From the NCBI RefSeq assembly GCF_007989805.1, contig NZ_BJUB01000003.1, forward strand, positions 310,001 through 374,000: a stretch of 64,000 nucleotides of DNA. The letters are read 5' to 3'. Each line of letters starts with the position of its first letter. Position 1 is the stretch's first letter. This document shows positions 14,242-22,475 of the stretch, piece by piece. The translations under genes were made by a program, and so were the position numbers. The DNA is from Cellulomonas xylanilytica. Its GTDB lineage: Bacteria; Actinomycetota; Actinomycetes; Actinomycetales; Cellulomonadaceae. The notes below the pieces were generated by a model. The model did not search any database. It saw only the letters and a program-made list of their open reading frames with translations, and was not told the origin of the DNA.

Positions 14242-15285
14242 ATGAGCATCCGCACCGCCGTGTCCGCCACAGCCGTTGCCCTCGCGACCGCCCTGGCGCT
14301 CACCGGCTGCGTCGCCGGCGAGGACACACCTCCCGCCGCTGCCGAGCCCGACACCACCGCCTCGGGCGACGCGCCCGTCGAGTGGAGCGCCGACACGCTC
14401 AACATCGACTTCGCGACGTACAACCCGCTGAGCCTCGTCATCAAGGACCAGGGCTGGCTCGAGGAGACCCTCGGCGACGACGTCACCGTCAGCTGGATCC
14501 AGTCCGCCGGGTCGAACAAGGCGAACGAGGCCCTGCGTGCCGGTGCCGTCGACGTCGGGTCGACCGCCGGGTCGGCGGCGCTGCTGGCGCGGTCCAACGG
14601 GTCGCCCATCAAGACGATCGACATCTACTCGCAGCCGGAGTGGTCCGCGATCGTCGTGCCGCAGGGCTCCGACATCACCGACGTCAGCCAGCTGGCCGGG
14701 AAGTCGGTCGCCGCGACCAAGGGCACCGACCCGTACTTCTTCCTGCTCCAGTCCCTGGAGGAGGCCGGGGTCCCGCTGGACCAGGTCGAGGTGCAGAACC
14801 TGCAGCACGCCGACGGCAAGGCCGCCCTGGAGAACGGCTCGGTCGCGGCGTGGGCCGGGCTGGACCCGCTGATGGCCGCCAGCGAGGCGACCGCCGGCTC
14901 GACGCTGCTGTACCGGAACGTGGACTTCAACACCTACGGGTTCCTCAACGCCACCGAGTCGTTCCTCGGGAAGAGCCCCGACCTGGCGCAGCTCGTCGTC
15001 GACACCTACGAGAAGGCGCGCGCGTGGGCGCAGGAGAACCCCGAGGAGGTCGTCGCGATCCTCGCCGAGGTCGCCGCGATCGACCCGGCCGTGGCCGAGA
15101 CCGTCATCACCGAGCGCACCACCCTGGACCTCGACCCGGTGCCCGGCGAGGCGCAGCGCAAGGTCCTCGAGGTCGTCGGCCCGATCTTCGTGGCCAACGG
15201 TGACGTCCCCACCCAGGGCGACGTCGACAAGGCGCTGGACGAGCTGTTCGAGCCGTCCTTCGCCGAGAACGCCGACCCGTCCTGA
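14242..15285 (+). CDS. ssuA: Sulfonate-binding lipoprotein of the ABC importer
   Basis: This extracytoplasmic substrate-binding protein has 347 residues. The N-terminus is a lipoprotein signal with lipobox LTGC (Cys about residue 23), followed by a short Thr/Ala/Pro linker. The NMT1/SsuA-type bilobed domain follows, with WIQSAGSNKANEALRAGAVD and GSTAGSAALLARSNG near the ligand cleft. The ATG has AGGAGAG 5-6 nt upstream. It is separated from ssuC by a very stable stem-loop, which could raise its expression over the permease. Alkanesulfonate specificity is a family-level call; taurine is possible. Confidence 0.92.
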   Translation: MSIRTAVSATAVALATALALTGCVAGEDTPPAAAEPDTTASGDAPVEWSADTLNIDFATYNPLSLVIKDQGWLEETLGDDVTVSWIQSAGSNKANEALRAGAVDVGSTAGSAALLARSNGSPIKTIDIYSQPEWSAIVVPQGSDITDVSQLAGKSVAATKGTDPYFFLLQSLEEAGVPLDQVEVQNLQHADGKAALENGSVAAWAGLDPLMAASEATAGSTLLYRNVDFNTYGFLNATESFLGKSPDLAQLVVDTYEKARAWAQENPEEVVAILAEVAAIDPAVAETVITERTTLDLDPVPGEAQRKVLEVVGPIFVANGDVPTQGDVDKALDELFEPSFAENADPS

Positions 15286-15290
15286 TCCGC

Positions 15291-15324
15291 GCCGCCGCCC
15301 CCGGAGCACCCCGGGGGCGGCGGC
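15291..15324 (+). terminator. Very stable stem-loop between ssuA and ssuC
   Basis: GCCGCCGCCCCCGG and CCGGGGGCGGCGGC pair over 14 bp around AGCACC. It begins 6 nt after the ssuA stop and lies inside the operon, so it more likely causes partial termination or protects the ssuA 3' end than stops transcription fully. Confidence 0.65.
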
Positions 15325-15344
15325 ACCCCCTCGCAGGAGCGCAG

Positions 15345-16253
15345 ATGTCCGACGCCGCCACCGACACCGCACCGGTCACCGGTGCCCTCCCGGTCACGGG
15401 TACGTCGACCCCGAAGGTCGACCAGGACGCCGGTCCGCACCGCGCGTCCACCCCGTTCGACGGCGGCACTCCCCGCCCGGCGTCGTCCCGTCGCGGGCTG
15501 GACCGCCGGGCGACGCGCGCCGTGGTCGGGCTCCTGCTGCCCCTGCTGCTCCTCGCGCTCTGGCAGTGGGTCACGAGCGCCGGCATCGTCGCCTCGTACC
15601 AGCTGCCCAGCCCGGCGTCGGTGTGGAACGCCGCCGTCGACCTGGCCGAGCGGAACCTGCTCGGCCCGTACGTGGCCATCTCCACGCAGCGGGTGCTCAT
15701 CGGGTTCGCCATCGGCAGCGCGATCGGCCTCCTGCTCGGCGCGGTCGTCGGCCTGTCCCGCGTGGGCGACGCGCTGCTCGCCCCCACGCTCGGCGCCATC
15801 CGCGCCGTCCCGTCCCTCGCGTGGGTCCCGCTGCTCATCCTGTGGATGAAGATCGGCGAGGACTCCAAGATCACGCTGATCGCGATCGGTGCGTTCTTCC
15901 CCGTCTACACGACGGTCGCGTCCGCGCTGCGGCACGTCGACCGGCACCTCGTGGAGGTCGGCCGCGCGTACGGGCTGCGCGGCGTGCGGCTGTTCTCGAG
16001 CGTCCAGCTGCCCGCGGTCCTGCCGTCCGTGGTGTCCGGCCTGCGCCTGGCGCTCGCGCAGTCGTGGCTGTTCCTCGTCGCCGCCGAGCTCATCGCCTCG
16101 TCCATGGGCCTGGGCTTCCTGCTCATGGACTCGGGCAACAACGGACGCGTCGACCGGATCATCCTGGCGATCATCCTGCTGGCCCTGCTGGGCAAGCTGA
16201 CCGACAGCCTCATCGGGCTGGCCGAGAAGTACCTGCTGAAGAGATGGGCATGA
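15345..16253 (+). CDS. ssuC: Sulfonate ABC transporter permease
   Basis: A 302-residue permease with an unusually long hydrophilic N-terminal tail (about 60 residues rich in Thr, Pro and Ala) before the six membrane spans. The EAA loop reads LVEVGRAYGLRGVRLFSSVQ. The segments PSLAWVPLLILWMKIGEDSK and AAELIASSMGLGFLLMDSGN are typical of SsuC/TauC proteins. The start has GGAG 5-8 nt upstream. Its stop overlaps the acs ATG (ATGA). Confidence 0.92.
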   Translation: MSDAATDTAPVTGALPVTGTSTPKVDQDAGPHRASTPFDGGTPRPASSRRGLDRRATRAVVGLLLPLLLLALWQWVTSAGIVASYQLPSPASVWNAAVDLAERNLLGPYVAISTQRVLIGFAIGSAIGLLLGAVVGLSRVGDALLAPTLGAIRAVPSLAWVPLLILWMKIGEDSKITLIAIGAFFPVYTTVASALRHVDRHLVEVGRAYGLRGVRLFSSVQLPAVLPSVVSGLRLALAQSWLFLVAAELIASSMGLGFLLMDSGNNGRVDRIILAIILLALLGKLTDSLIGLAEKYLLKRWA

Positions 16254-18310
16254 GCTCCACGATCTCCACCCTGCAGTCCGAGGCCCGCACCTACGACCCG
16301 CCGGCGGGGTTCGACGCCAACGTCGGCCCGGGGGCGTTCGACCGCGCGGAGGCCGACCCGATCGCCTTCTGGGAGGACGCCGCCCGCCGGCTCGACTGGG
16401 CGACGCCCTGGCACACGGCCCTGACGTGGGCTCCCCCGGTCGACGACGGTCACGGCGACCTGACGGTGCCCGCGGCGCAGTGGTTCGTCGGCGGGCGGCT
16501 CAACGTGGCCGTGAACTGCGTGGACCGGCACGTGGACGCCGGCCGCGGCGACAAGGTCGCGCTGCACGTCGAGGGCGAGCCGGGCGACCGCCGGACCCTC
16601 ACGTACGCGGACCTGCAGCGCGAGGTGTCCCGGGCGGCGCACGCGCTCACGGCTCTCGGCATCGGTCCCGGCGACCGCGTCGTCGTGTACCTGCCGGTGC
16701 TCGCCGAGACGGTGGTCGTGACGCTCGCGATCGCGCGGATCGGGGCCGTGCACTCCCTCGTGTTCGGAGGGTTCTCCGCCGAGGCGGTCCGGTTCCGCGT
16801 GCAGGACACGGGCGCGAAGCTCTTGGTCACCAGCGACGGTCAGTACCGGCGCGGCGAGGCCGTCGAGGTGAAGTCGACCGCCGACGAGGCGGTCGCGGGC
16901 CTGGACCACGTCGAGCACGTCCTCGTCGTGCGGCGGACCGGTCAGGACGTGCCGTGGACCGACGGGCGCGACGTCTGGTGGCACGACGTCGTCGACACCG
17001 CCCCGGACGTGCACGAGGCGCAGGCCTTCGACGCGGAGCACCCGCTGTTCATCATCTACACCTCGGGCACCACCGGGCGCCCCAAGGGCCTGGTCCACAC
17101 GTCGGGCGGCTACCTGACGCACGCCGCGTGGGCGCACTGGGCCCACTTCGACGCCAAGCCGGACGACGTCCACTGGTGCACCGCGGACCTGGCGTGGGTC
17201 ACCGCGCACACGTACGAGATCTACGGCCCGCTGGCCAACGGGCTCACCCAGGTGATCTACGAGGGCACGCCCGACAGCCCGCACCGCGAGCGCCACCTCG
17301 AGATCATCGAGCGCTACGGCGTGACCACCTACTACACGGCCCCGACCCTGATCCGGACGTTCATGACGTGGTTCGGCGACGAGCTCCCCGGTGGGCACGA
17401 CCTGTCGACCATCCGCCTGCTGGGAACCGTCGGCGAGGCGATCAACCCGGAGGCGTGGGTGTGGTTCCGCCGGACGTTCGGGGCCGACCGCGCGCCCGTG
17501 GTCGACACGTGGTGGCAGTCGGAGACGGGCGCCGCGATGATCGCGCCGCTGCCGGGCAGCACCGTCCTCAAGCCCGGCTCGGCCACCCGTCCGCTGCCGG
17601 GGATCTCGGCGAAGGTCGTCGACGACGCGGGCGTCGAGGTCGGTCCCGGCGAGGGCGGCCTGCTCGTGGTCGACCGGCCGTGGCCCGGCATGGCCCGCAC
17701 CATCTGGGGCGACCCCCGGCGCTACCTCGACGCGTACTGGCGGCGGTTCGCCGGTCACGGCGAGCACGGTGGCTACTTCCTGGCCGGCGACGGCGCCTCG
17801 TACGACGCCGACAGGTACGTGTGGCTGCTCGGCCGCCTGGACGACGTGGTCAACGTCTCCGGTCACCGGCTGTCGACCATCGAGGTGGAGTCGGCGCTCG
17901 TCGCGCACCCGGCCGTCGGTGAGGCCGGCGTCGCGGGCGTGCACGACGACGTCACCGGGCAGGCGGTCGCCGCGTTCGTCGTCCCCGCGCAGGCGCCGGG
18001 TGCCGTCGACGACCTCGACGCGTGGCTCGCCGCGACGGACGCCCTGCGCGACGAGCTCCGCGCGCAGGTCGCCCGCGAGATCGGACCCGTCGCCAAGCCG
18101 CGGCACGTCCTGCTCGTGCCGGACCTGCCCAAGACGCGGTCGGGCAAGATCCTGCGCCGCCTGCTCGCCCAGATCGCCGACGGTTCGCCGCTCGGTGACA
18201 TCACCTCTCTCCAGAACCCGTGGGCCGTCGAGCAGGTCGCGGTTCTCGTGTCGGCAGGGCGTACCGTGCTGCCGACCGACCGCACCAGACAGGCTGAGGA
18301 GTCCGCATGA
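16250..18310 (+). CDS. acs: Acetyl-CoA synthetase (AMP-forming)
   Basis: This 686-residue adenylate-forming ligase makes acetyl-CoA from acetate, ATP and CoA. It shows the ATP-binding loop YTSGTTGRPKGLVH, TWWQSETGAAMIAPLPG, the hinge region VNVSGHRLSTIEVES, and KTRSGKILRR with the C-terminal lysine that is acetylated in regulated Acs enzymes. The ATG at the ssuC stop (ATGA) is preferred to an in-frame ATG two codons earlier. Placement inside a sulfonate operon is unusual; acetyl-CoA feeds O-acetylserine and O-acetylhomoserine synthesis, or the enzyme could recycle acetate released by the sulfhydrylases. A different short acyl substrate is possible. Confidence 0.9.
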   Translation: MSSTISTLQSEARTYDPPAGFDANVGPGAFDRAEADPIAFWEDAARRLDWATPWHTALTWAPPVDDGHGDLTVPAAQWFVGGRLNVAVNCVDRHVDAGRGDKVALHVEGEPGDRRTLTYADLQREVSRAAHALTALGIGPGDRVVVYLPVLAETVVVTLAIARIGAVHSLVFGGFSAEAVRFRVQDTGAKLLVTSDGQYRRGEAVEVKSTADEAVAGLDHVEHVLVVRRTGQDVPWTDGRDVWWHDVVDTAPDVHEAQAFDAEHPLFIIYTSGTTGRPKGLVHTSGGYLTHAAWAHWAHFDAKPDDVHWCTADLAWVTAHTYEIYGPLANGLTQVIYEGTPDSPHRERHLEIIERYGVTTYYTAPTLIRTFMTWFGDELPGGHDLSTIRLLGTVGEAINPEAWVWFRRTFGADRAPVVDTWWQSETGAAMIAPLPGSTVLKPGSATRPLPGISAKVVDDAGVEVGPGEGGLLVVDRPWPGMARTIWGDPRRYLDAYWRRFAGHGEHGGYFLAGDGASYDADRYVWLLGRLDDVVNVSGHRLSTIEVESALVAHPAVGEAGVAGVHDDVTGQAVAAFVVPAQAPGAVDDLDAWLAATDALRDELRAQVAREIGPVAKPRHVLLVPDLPKTRSGKILRRLLAQIADGSPLGDITSLQNPWAVEQVAVLVSAGRTVLPTDRTRQAEESA

Positions 18311-19638
18311 CCAGCCCCGACCACCGCTTCGGGTTCCGCACGCGGGCCCTGCACGCCGGCGGGATCCCCGACGCGACCACGGGTGCGCGCGCGGTGCCGA
18401 TCTACCAGACGACGTCGTTCGTGTTCCAGGACACCGCCGACGCGGCCAACCTGTTCGCGCTGCAGAAGTACGGCAACATCTACTCGCGCATCGGCAACCC
18501 GACGGTCGCGGCGCTCGAGGAGCGGATCGCGTCCCTCGAGGGCGGCATCGGCGCGGTGGCGACGGCGTCCGGCATGTCGGCGGAGTTCATCACGTTCGCC
18601 GCGCTGGTCGGCGCCGGGGACCACATCGTCGCCTCGTCGCAGCTGTACGGCGGCACGGTCACGGCGCTCGACGTGACGCTGCGCCGGTTCGGGGTCGACA
18701 CCACGTTCGTCCCCGGCACCGACCCCGCCGACTACGCCGCCGCGATCCGCCCCGAGACCAAGGTGCTGTACGCCGAGGTCATCGCGAACCCGTCCGGCGA
18801 GATCGCGGACCTGGCCGGGCTGGCCGAGGTCGCGCACGCCGCGGGCATCCCGTTCGTCGTCGACGCGACGCTCGCGACGCCGTACCTGGTGCGGCCCATC
18901 GAGCACGGCGCGGACATCGTCATCCACTCCGTCACCAAGTTCCTGGGCGGGCACGGCACGACGCTCGGCGGCATCGTCGTCGAGTCGGGCCGGTTCGACT
19001 GGGGCAGCGGGCGGTTCCCGCAGATGACCGAGCCGGTCGCCTCCTACGGCGGGGTGCGCTGGTGGGAGAACTTCGGCGAGTACGGCTTCCTCACCAAGCT
19101 GCGCTCCGAGCAGCTGCGGGACATCGGTCCCGCGCTGAGCGCCCAGTCCGCGTTCACCCTCCTGCAGGGCGTCGAGACGCTCCCCCAGCGCCTGGACGCG
19201 CACCTGGCGAACGCGCGCCTGGTCGCCGAGTGGCTCGAGGCCGACCCGCGCGTCAGCTACGTGAACTGGGCGGGCCTGCCCAGCCACCCGCACCACGAGC
19301 GCGCCGCGCACTACCTGCCGCTCGGCCCGGGCGCCGTGTTCGCCTTCGGTCTGCGGGCGACGGACGCGCAGGACGGCCGCGCGATCGGCCGGTCGTTCAT
19401 CGAGAACCTGCAGCTGGCCAGCCACCTGGCCAACGTCGGCGACGCCCGCACGCTCGTCATCCACCCCGGCTCCACCACCCACCAGCAGCTGAACGCCGAC
19501 CAGCTGGCCGCCGCCGGGGTGCCCGCCGACCTGGTCCGGATCAGCGTCGGGCTCGAGGACGGCGAGGACATCCTCTGGGACCTCGACCAGGCCCTGACCG
19601 CCGCGACCGGCCGCACCCGGACGGGGGTCGCCGCATGA
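18307..19638 (+). CDS. metY: O-acetylhomoserine sulfhydrylase
   Basis: This PLP enzyme of the Cys/Met-metabolism family makes homocysteine from O-acetylhomoserine and sulfide. The 443-residue length is typical of MetY rather than MetB or MetC (about 380-400). Motifs are TRALHAGGIPDATTGARAVP, YSRIGNPTVAALEERIASLE and PLP Lys211 in HSVTKFLGGHGTT. It overlaps the acs stop (ATGA). With the sulfonate importer upstream it would capture released sulfide into methionine. Confidence 0.95.
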   Translation: MTSPDHRFGFRTRALHAGGIPDATTGARAVPIYQTTSFVFQDTADAANLFALQKYGNIYSRIGNPTVAALEERIASLEGGIGAVATASGMSAEFITFAALVGAGDHIVASSQLYGGTVTALDVTLRRFGVDTTFVPGTDPADYAAAIRPETKVLYAEVIANPSGEIADLAGLAEVAHAAGIPFVVDATLATPYLVRPIEHGADIVIHSVTKFLGGHGTTLGGIVVESGRFDWGSGRFPQMTEPVASYGGVRWWENFGEYGFLTKLRSEQLRDIGPALSAQSAFTLLQGVETLPQRLDAHLANARLVAEWLEADPRVSYVNWAGLPSHPHHERAAHYLPLGPGAVFAFGLRATDAQDGRAIGRSFIENLQLASHLANVGDARTLVIHPGSTTHQQLNADQLAAAGVPADLVRISVGLEDGEDILWDLDQALTAATGRTRTGVAA

Positions 19639-20120
19639 GCGCGCGCACCTGGCAGGGACCGAGCGCTCCCGAGCGCCTGTCGCTGCTGCGCTCGACGAAG
19701 TCCATCGCGATCGTCGGCGCCTCGAACAACCCGTCCCGGGCCAGCTACTTCGTCGCGACGTACCTGCTGTCCAGCTCGCCGTACGACGTGTACTTCGTCA
19801 ACCCGCGCGCCGACGAGATCCTCGGCCGGCCGGTCTACCCGTCGCTGGAGTCGCTGCCGGTCGTCCCGGACCTCGTGGACGTGTTTCGCCGCCACGACGA
19901 CCTGCCGACGGTGCTGGACGAGACGGTCGCCGTGGGGGCCAAGGCCCTCTGGCTGCAGCTCGGGTCGTGGCACGAGGAGGTGGCGACGCGCGGCGAGGCC
20001 GCCGGGCTGACGGTCGTGATGGACCGGTGCGTGAAGATCGAGCACGCGCGGTTCCACGGCGGCCTGCACCTGGCCGGGTTCGACACGGGCGTCATCAGCT
20101 CCAAGCGCGCCCTGGGCTGA
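19635..20120 (+). CDS. CoA-binding protein (YccU-like Rossmann fold)
   Basis: A 161-residue single-domain CoA_binding protein with SIAIVGASNNPSRASYFVAT (nucleotide loop, about residues 23-42), YFVNPRADEILGRPVYPSLE and VVMDRCVKIEH. Such stand-alone domains are widespread and bind CoA or its thioesters, but their function is unsettled. It overlaps the metY stop (ATGA) and is often found beside metY in actinobacteria, so a link to acyl-CoA or acyl-homoserine handling is inferred. It is the last gene of the coupled chain. Confidence 0.88.
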   Translation: MSARTWQGPSAPERLSLLRSTKSIAIVGASNNPSRASYFVATYLLSSSPYDVYFVNPRADEILGRPVYPSLESLPVVPDLVDVFRRHDDLPTVLDETVAVGAKALWLQLGSWHEEVATRGEAAGLTVVMDRCVKIEHARFHGGLHLAGFDTGVISSKRALG

Positions 20121-20136
20121 GCGGCTGACACCAGGC

Positions 20137-20469
20137 GTGGACGACGACTACGCGGAGGCCGTGCTCGACCTCGTGGCCGCGATCCCGCCGGGCCGCGCCA
20201 TGACGTACGGCACGGTCGCGGAGGTCGTCGGCGACCTGCTGGAGGCCCGCGACGGCGTCCGGCGCGGCGGCCCGCGACAGGTCGGCCAGGTCATGAGCCA
20301 TGCCGGCTCAGGGGTGCCGTGGTGGCGCGTCGTCAACGCCGCGGGCAGGCCGCCCGCGCGGCACACGACGCGCGCGCTGGCGCTCCTGGGCGACGAGGGC
20401 ACCCCGCTGTCCGCCGACGGCACGCGGGTCGCGCTGCGTCGCGCGATCTGGTTTCCCGACGAGGTCTGA
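20137..20469 (+). CDS. Alkyltransferase-like protein (ATL), MGMT family without the active Cys
   Basis: This 110-residue protein is the DNA-binding half of an O6-alkylguanine-DNA alkyltransferase. The usual PCHRV active-site motif is replaced by PWWRV (about residues 61-65), so it cannot accept alkyl groups. It keeps the helix-turn-helix and the arginine-finger region (GGPRQVGQVMSHAG). ATL proteins bind alkylated guanine and hand it to nucleotide excision repair. GTG start, 16 nt after the CoA-binding gene; it may be read through from that operon. Confidence 0.88.
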   Translation: MDDDYAEAVLDLVAAIPPGRAMTYGTVAEVVGDLLEARDGVRRGGPRQVGQVMSHAGSGVPWWRVVNAAGRPPARHTTRALALLGDEGTPLSADGTRVALRRAIWFPDEV

Positions 20470-20573
20470 CCGGCCCGCGTGTCCCCCGCGGGATCGCCCG
20501 TCGACCCGACCTACCCTGGCCGCACGGGAGCGCCCGCACGCCCCCGGAGCACGTGCACCGACCCGGGAGATCC

Positions 20574-22463
20574 ATGACCGTCACCGCCCCGCGCCCCGCG
20601 CTCGCGGAGCAGCGGTCGCCGCGGCCGGACGCCACCCCGGCGCGCATGCCCTACCTCGGCGGGCTCGACGGCGTGCGCGCGATCGCCGTCGCCGGGGTCG
20701 TCGTCTACCACCTGGGCGCGCCGTGGATGCGCGGCGGGTTCCTGGGCGTCGACGTCTTCTTCGTCCTGTCCGGCTACCTCATCACCACGATCGTGCTCGA
20801 CGAGGTGGAACGCACCGGCGGCTTCTCGTTCCGCCGGTTCTACGTCCGCCGGGCCCGCCGCCTGCTGCCCGCGCTCGCCCTGCTGCTGGTCGCGATGGCC
20901 GGGGTCGCGGTCGCGATGCCGGGCGAGGCGGCCGAGCTGCGCGGGGACATCGCGGCGGCGGCCGCCTACGGGTCGAACTGGTGGCAGATCTACGCCGACC
21001 GCTCGTACTTCGAGATGGTCAGCCGGCCACCGCTGCTCCAGCACCTGTGGTCGCTGGGCATCGAGGAGCAGTTCTACCTCGTGTTCCCGCTGGTCGTCGT
21101 GCTGGCGCTGCGGGCCGGCCGGGCGCGCGTCGGGCAGGTCGCCGGCATCCTCGCCCTGCTGTCCACCGTGGCGATGGCCGTCCTGGCCATCCGGACGTCC
21201 GCCCCCGTGCCCAACGACCCGAGCCGGGTGTACTTCGGCACCGACACGCACTCGATGGGCCTGCTCGTCGGTGCCGCCATGGCCGCCGCCTGGACGCCGT
21301 GGCGCACCTGGGACCGTGCCGGGTCGTGGGTCCGCGAGCGCGGGCGGGCCGTCCGCCGGTTCGAGGCGGGGGTCACCGACGTGCTCGGGGTGCTCGCGCT
21401 GCTCGGGGTCGTCGCCGCGTTCGTGCTGGTGGACGAGTTCAGCGACGGCCTCTACCGCGGCGGCTTCCTGGCGTTCTCGCTGCTGGCCGCGGTGCTGGTG
21501 GGTGCGGTCGCGGACCCGGCCGGCCTGCTCGGCCGGGCGCTCGGGCGCCAGCCGTGGCGCTGGCTCGGTGAGCGGTCGTACGGCATCTACCTGTGGCACT
21601 GGCCGGTCGTGATGCTCAGCCGCCCGGGTGTGGACGTCGACCTCTCGCCCTGGCTGGTCACCATCCTGCGGCTGACCGTCGTGCTGAGCCTGGCCGAGCT
21701 CTCCTACCGGTTCGTCGAGCTCCCCGTCCGCCGCGGGGCGCTGGGCCGGGCGGTCGCGCGCGTGCGTCGCCCGCACGAGGACCGCGCGCGGTCCGTGCTG
21801 CGCGTCGTCGCCGGGGCGGTCGCGCTCGTCGTCGTCGGTGGCGTCGCGACCGCGGCGCTCGCGCAGGTGCCCCGCGTCGGCGCCGAGGCAGCGTCCTGGC
21901 AGCCGGCGCCGGTGTCGTCGACGGCGTCGCAGCGAGCACCCGCGTCCTCGACCCCGACTCCGACCCCGGTCCAGACCGCACCCGCGGCACCCGTGCCGGA
22001 GCAGGTCGGCACCGTGTCCAGCATCGGGGACTCCGTCATGCTCGGCGCGGCCGCGGACCTCACCGCGCGGGGGGTCGTCGTGGACGCGGTGGAGTCCCGG
22101 CAGTTCGGCGCGATGCTCGAGCTCGTCCGGGCCGGCGTCGCGGCGGGGACGCTCGGGCACACCGTCATCGTGCACGGCGGGACCAACGGGCCCATCGACG
22201 AGGCCAGCCTCCGGGAGCTGCTCGAGCTGACCCGCGACCGGCGCGTCTACCTGGTCAACGTCCACGTCCCGCGCACCTGGGCCGACTACAACAACGAGCT
22301 GCTCGCGAGGGTCACCCCGGAGTACCCCCACGCGCACCTGCTCGACTGGAACACGCTCGGCACCGCCAACCGCGCGTGGTTCTTCAGCGACGACATCCAC
22401 CTGCAGGCCGGCGGTGGGCGTGAGGGCTACGCCGACTGGCTGGTCGCCTCGATCCAGCCCTGA
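20574..22463 (+). CDS. OafA-type membrane acyltransferase with C-terminal SGNH domain
   Basis: A 629-residue protein with an acyltransferase-3 domain of about 10 membrane spans (residues about 25-400; LGGLDGVRAIAVAGVVVYHL with the catalytic His, FLGVDVFFVLSGYLITT, LWSLGIEEQFYLVFP). A Ser/Thr/Pro-rich extracytoplasmic linker (about 440-475) follows, then an SGNH domain (SIGDSVMLG about 483-491; DDIHL about 605-609). It would move acetyl or other acyl groups across the membrane and attach them to a cell-wall or exported glycan. The ATG has GGGAGA 6-11 nt upstream; TACCCT near 20511 may be the -10. Confidence 0.92.
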   Translation: MTVTAPRPALAEQRSPRPDATPARMPYLGGLDGVRAIAVAGVVVYHLGAPWMRGGFLGVDVFFVLSGYLITTIVLDEVERTGGFSFRRFYVRRARRLLPALALLLVAMAGVAVAMPGEAAELRGDIAAAAAYGSNWWQIYADRSYFEMVSRPPLLQHLWSLGIEEQFYLVFPLVVVLALRAGRARVGQVAGILALLSTVAMAVLAIRTSAPVPNDPSRVYFGTDTHSMGLLVGAAMAAAWTPWRTWDRAGSWVRERGRAVRRFEAGVTDVLGVLALLGVVAAFVLVDEFSDGLYRGGFLAFSLLAAVLVGAVADPAGLLGRALGRQPWRWLGERSYGIYLWHWPVVMLSRPGVDVDLSPWLVTILRLTVVLSLAELSYRFVELPVRRGALGRAVARVRRPHEDRARSVLRVVAGAVALVVVGGVATAALAQVPRVGAEAASWQPAPVSSTASQRAPASSTPTPTPVQTAPAAPVPEQVGTVSSIGDSVMLGAAADLTARGVVVDAVESRQFGAMLELVRAGVAAGTLGHTVIVHGGTNGPIDEASLRELLELTRDRRVYLVNVHVPRTWADYNNELLARVTPEYPHAHLLDWNTLGTANRAWFFSDDIHLQAGGGREGYADWLVASIQP

Positions 22464-22475
22464 GTCGCGCGACCG

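Noticed and set aside
22464..22473. GTCGCGCGAC palindrome between convergent stops as a bidirectional terminator
   Set aside because: Only 10 bp without a loop; too short to form a stable hairpin and likely chance in such GC-rich DNA.
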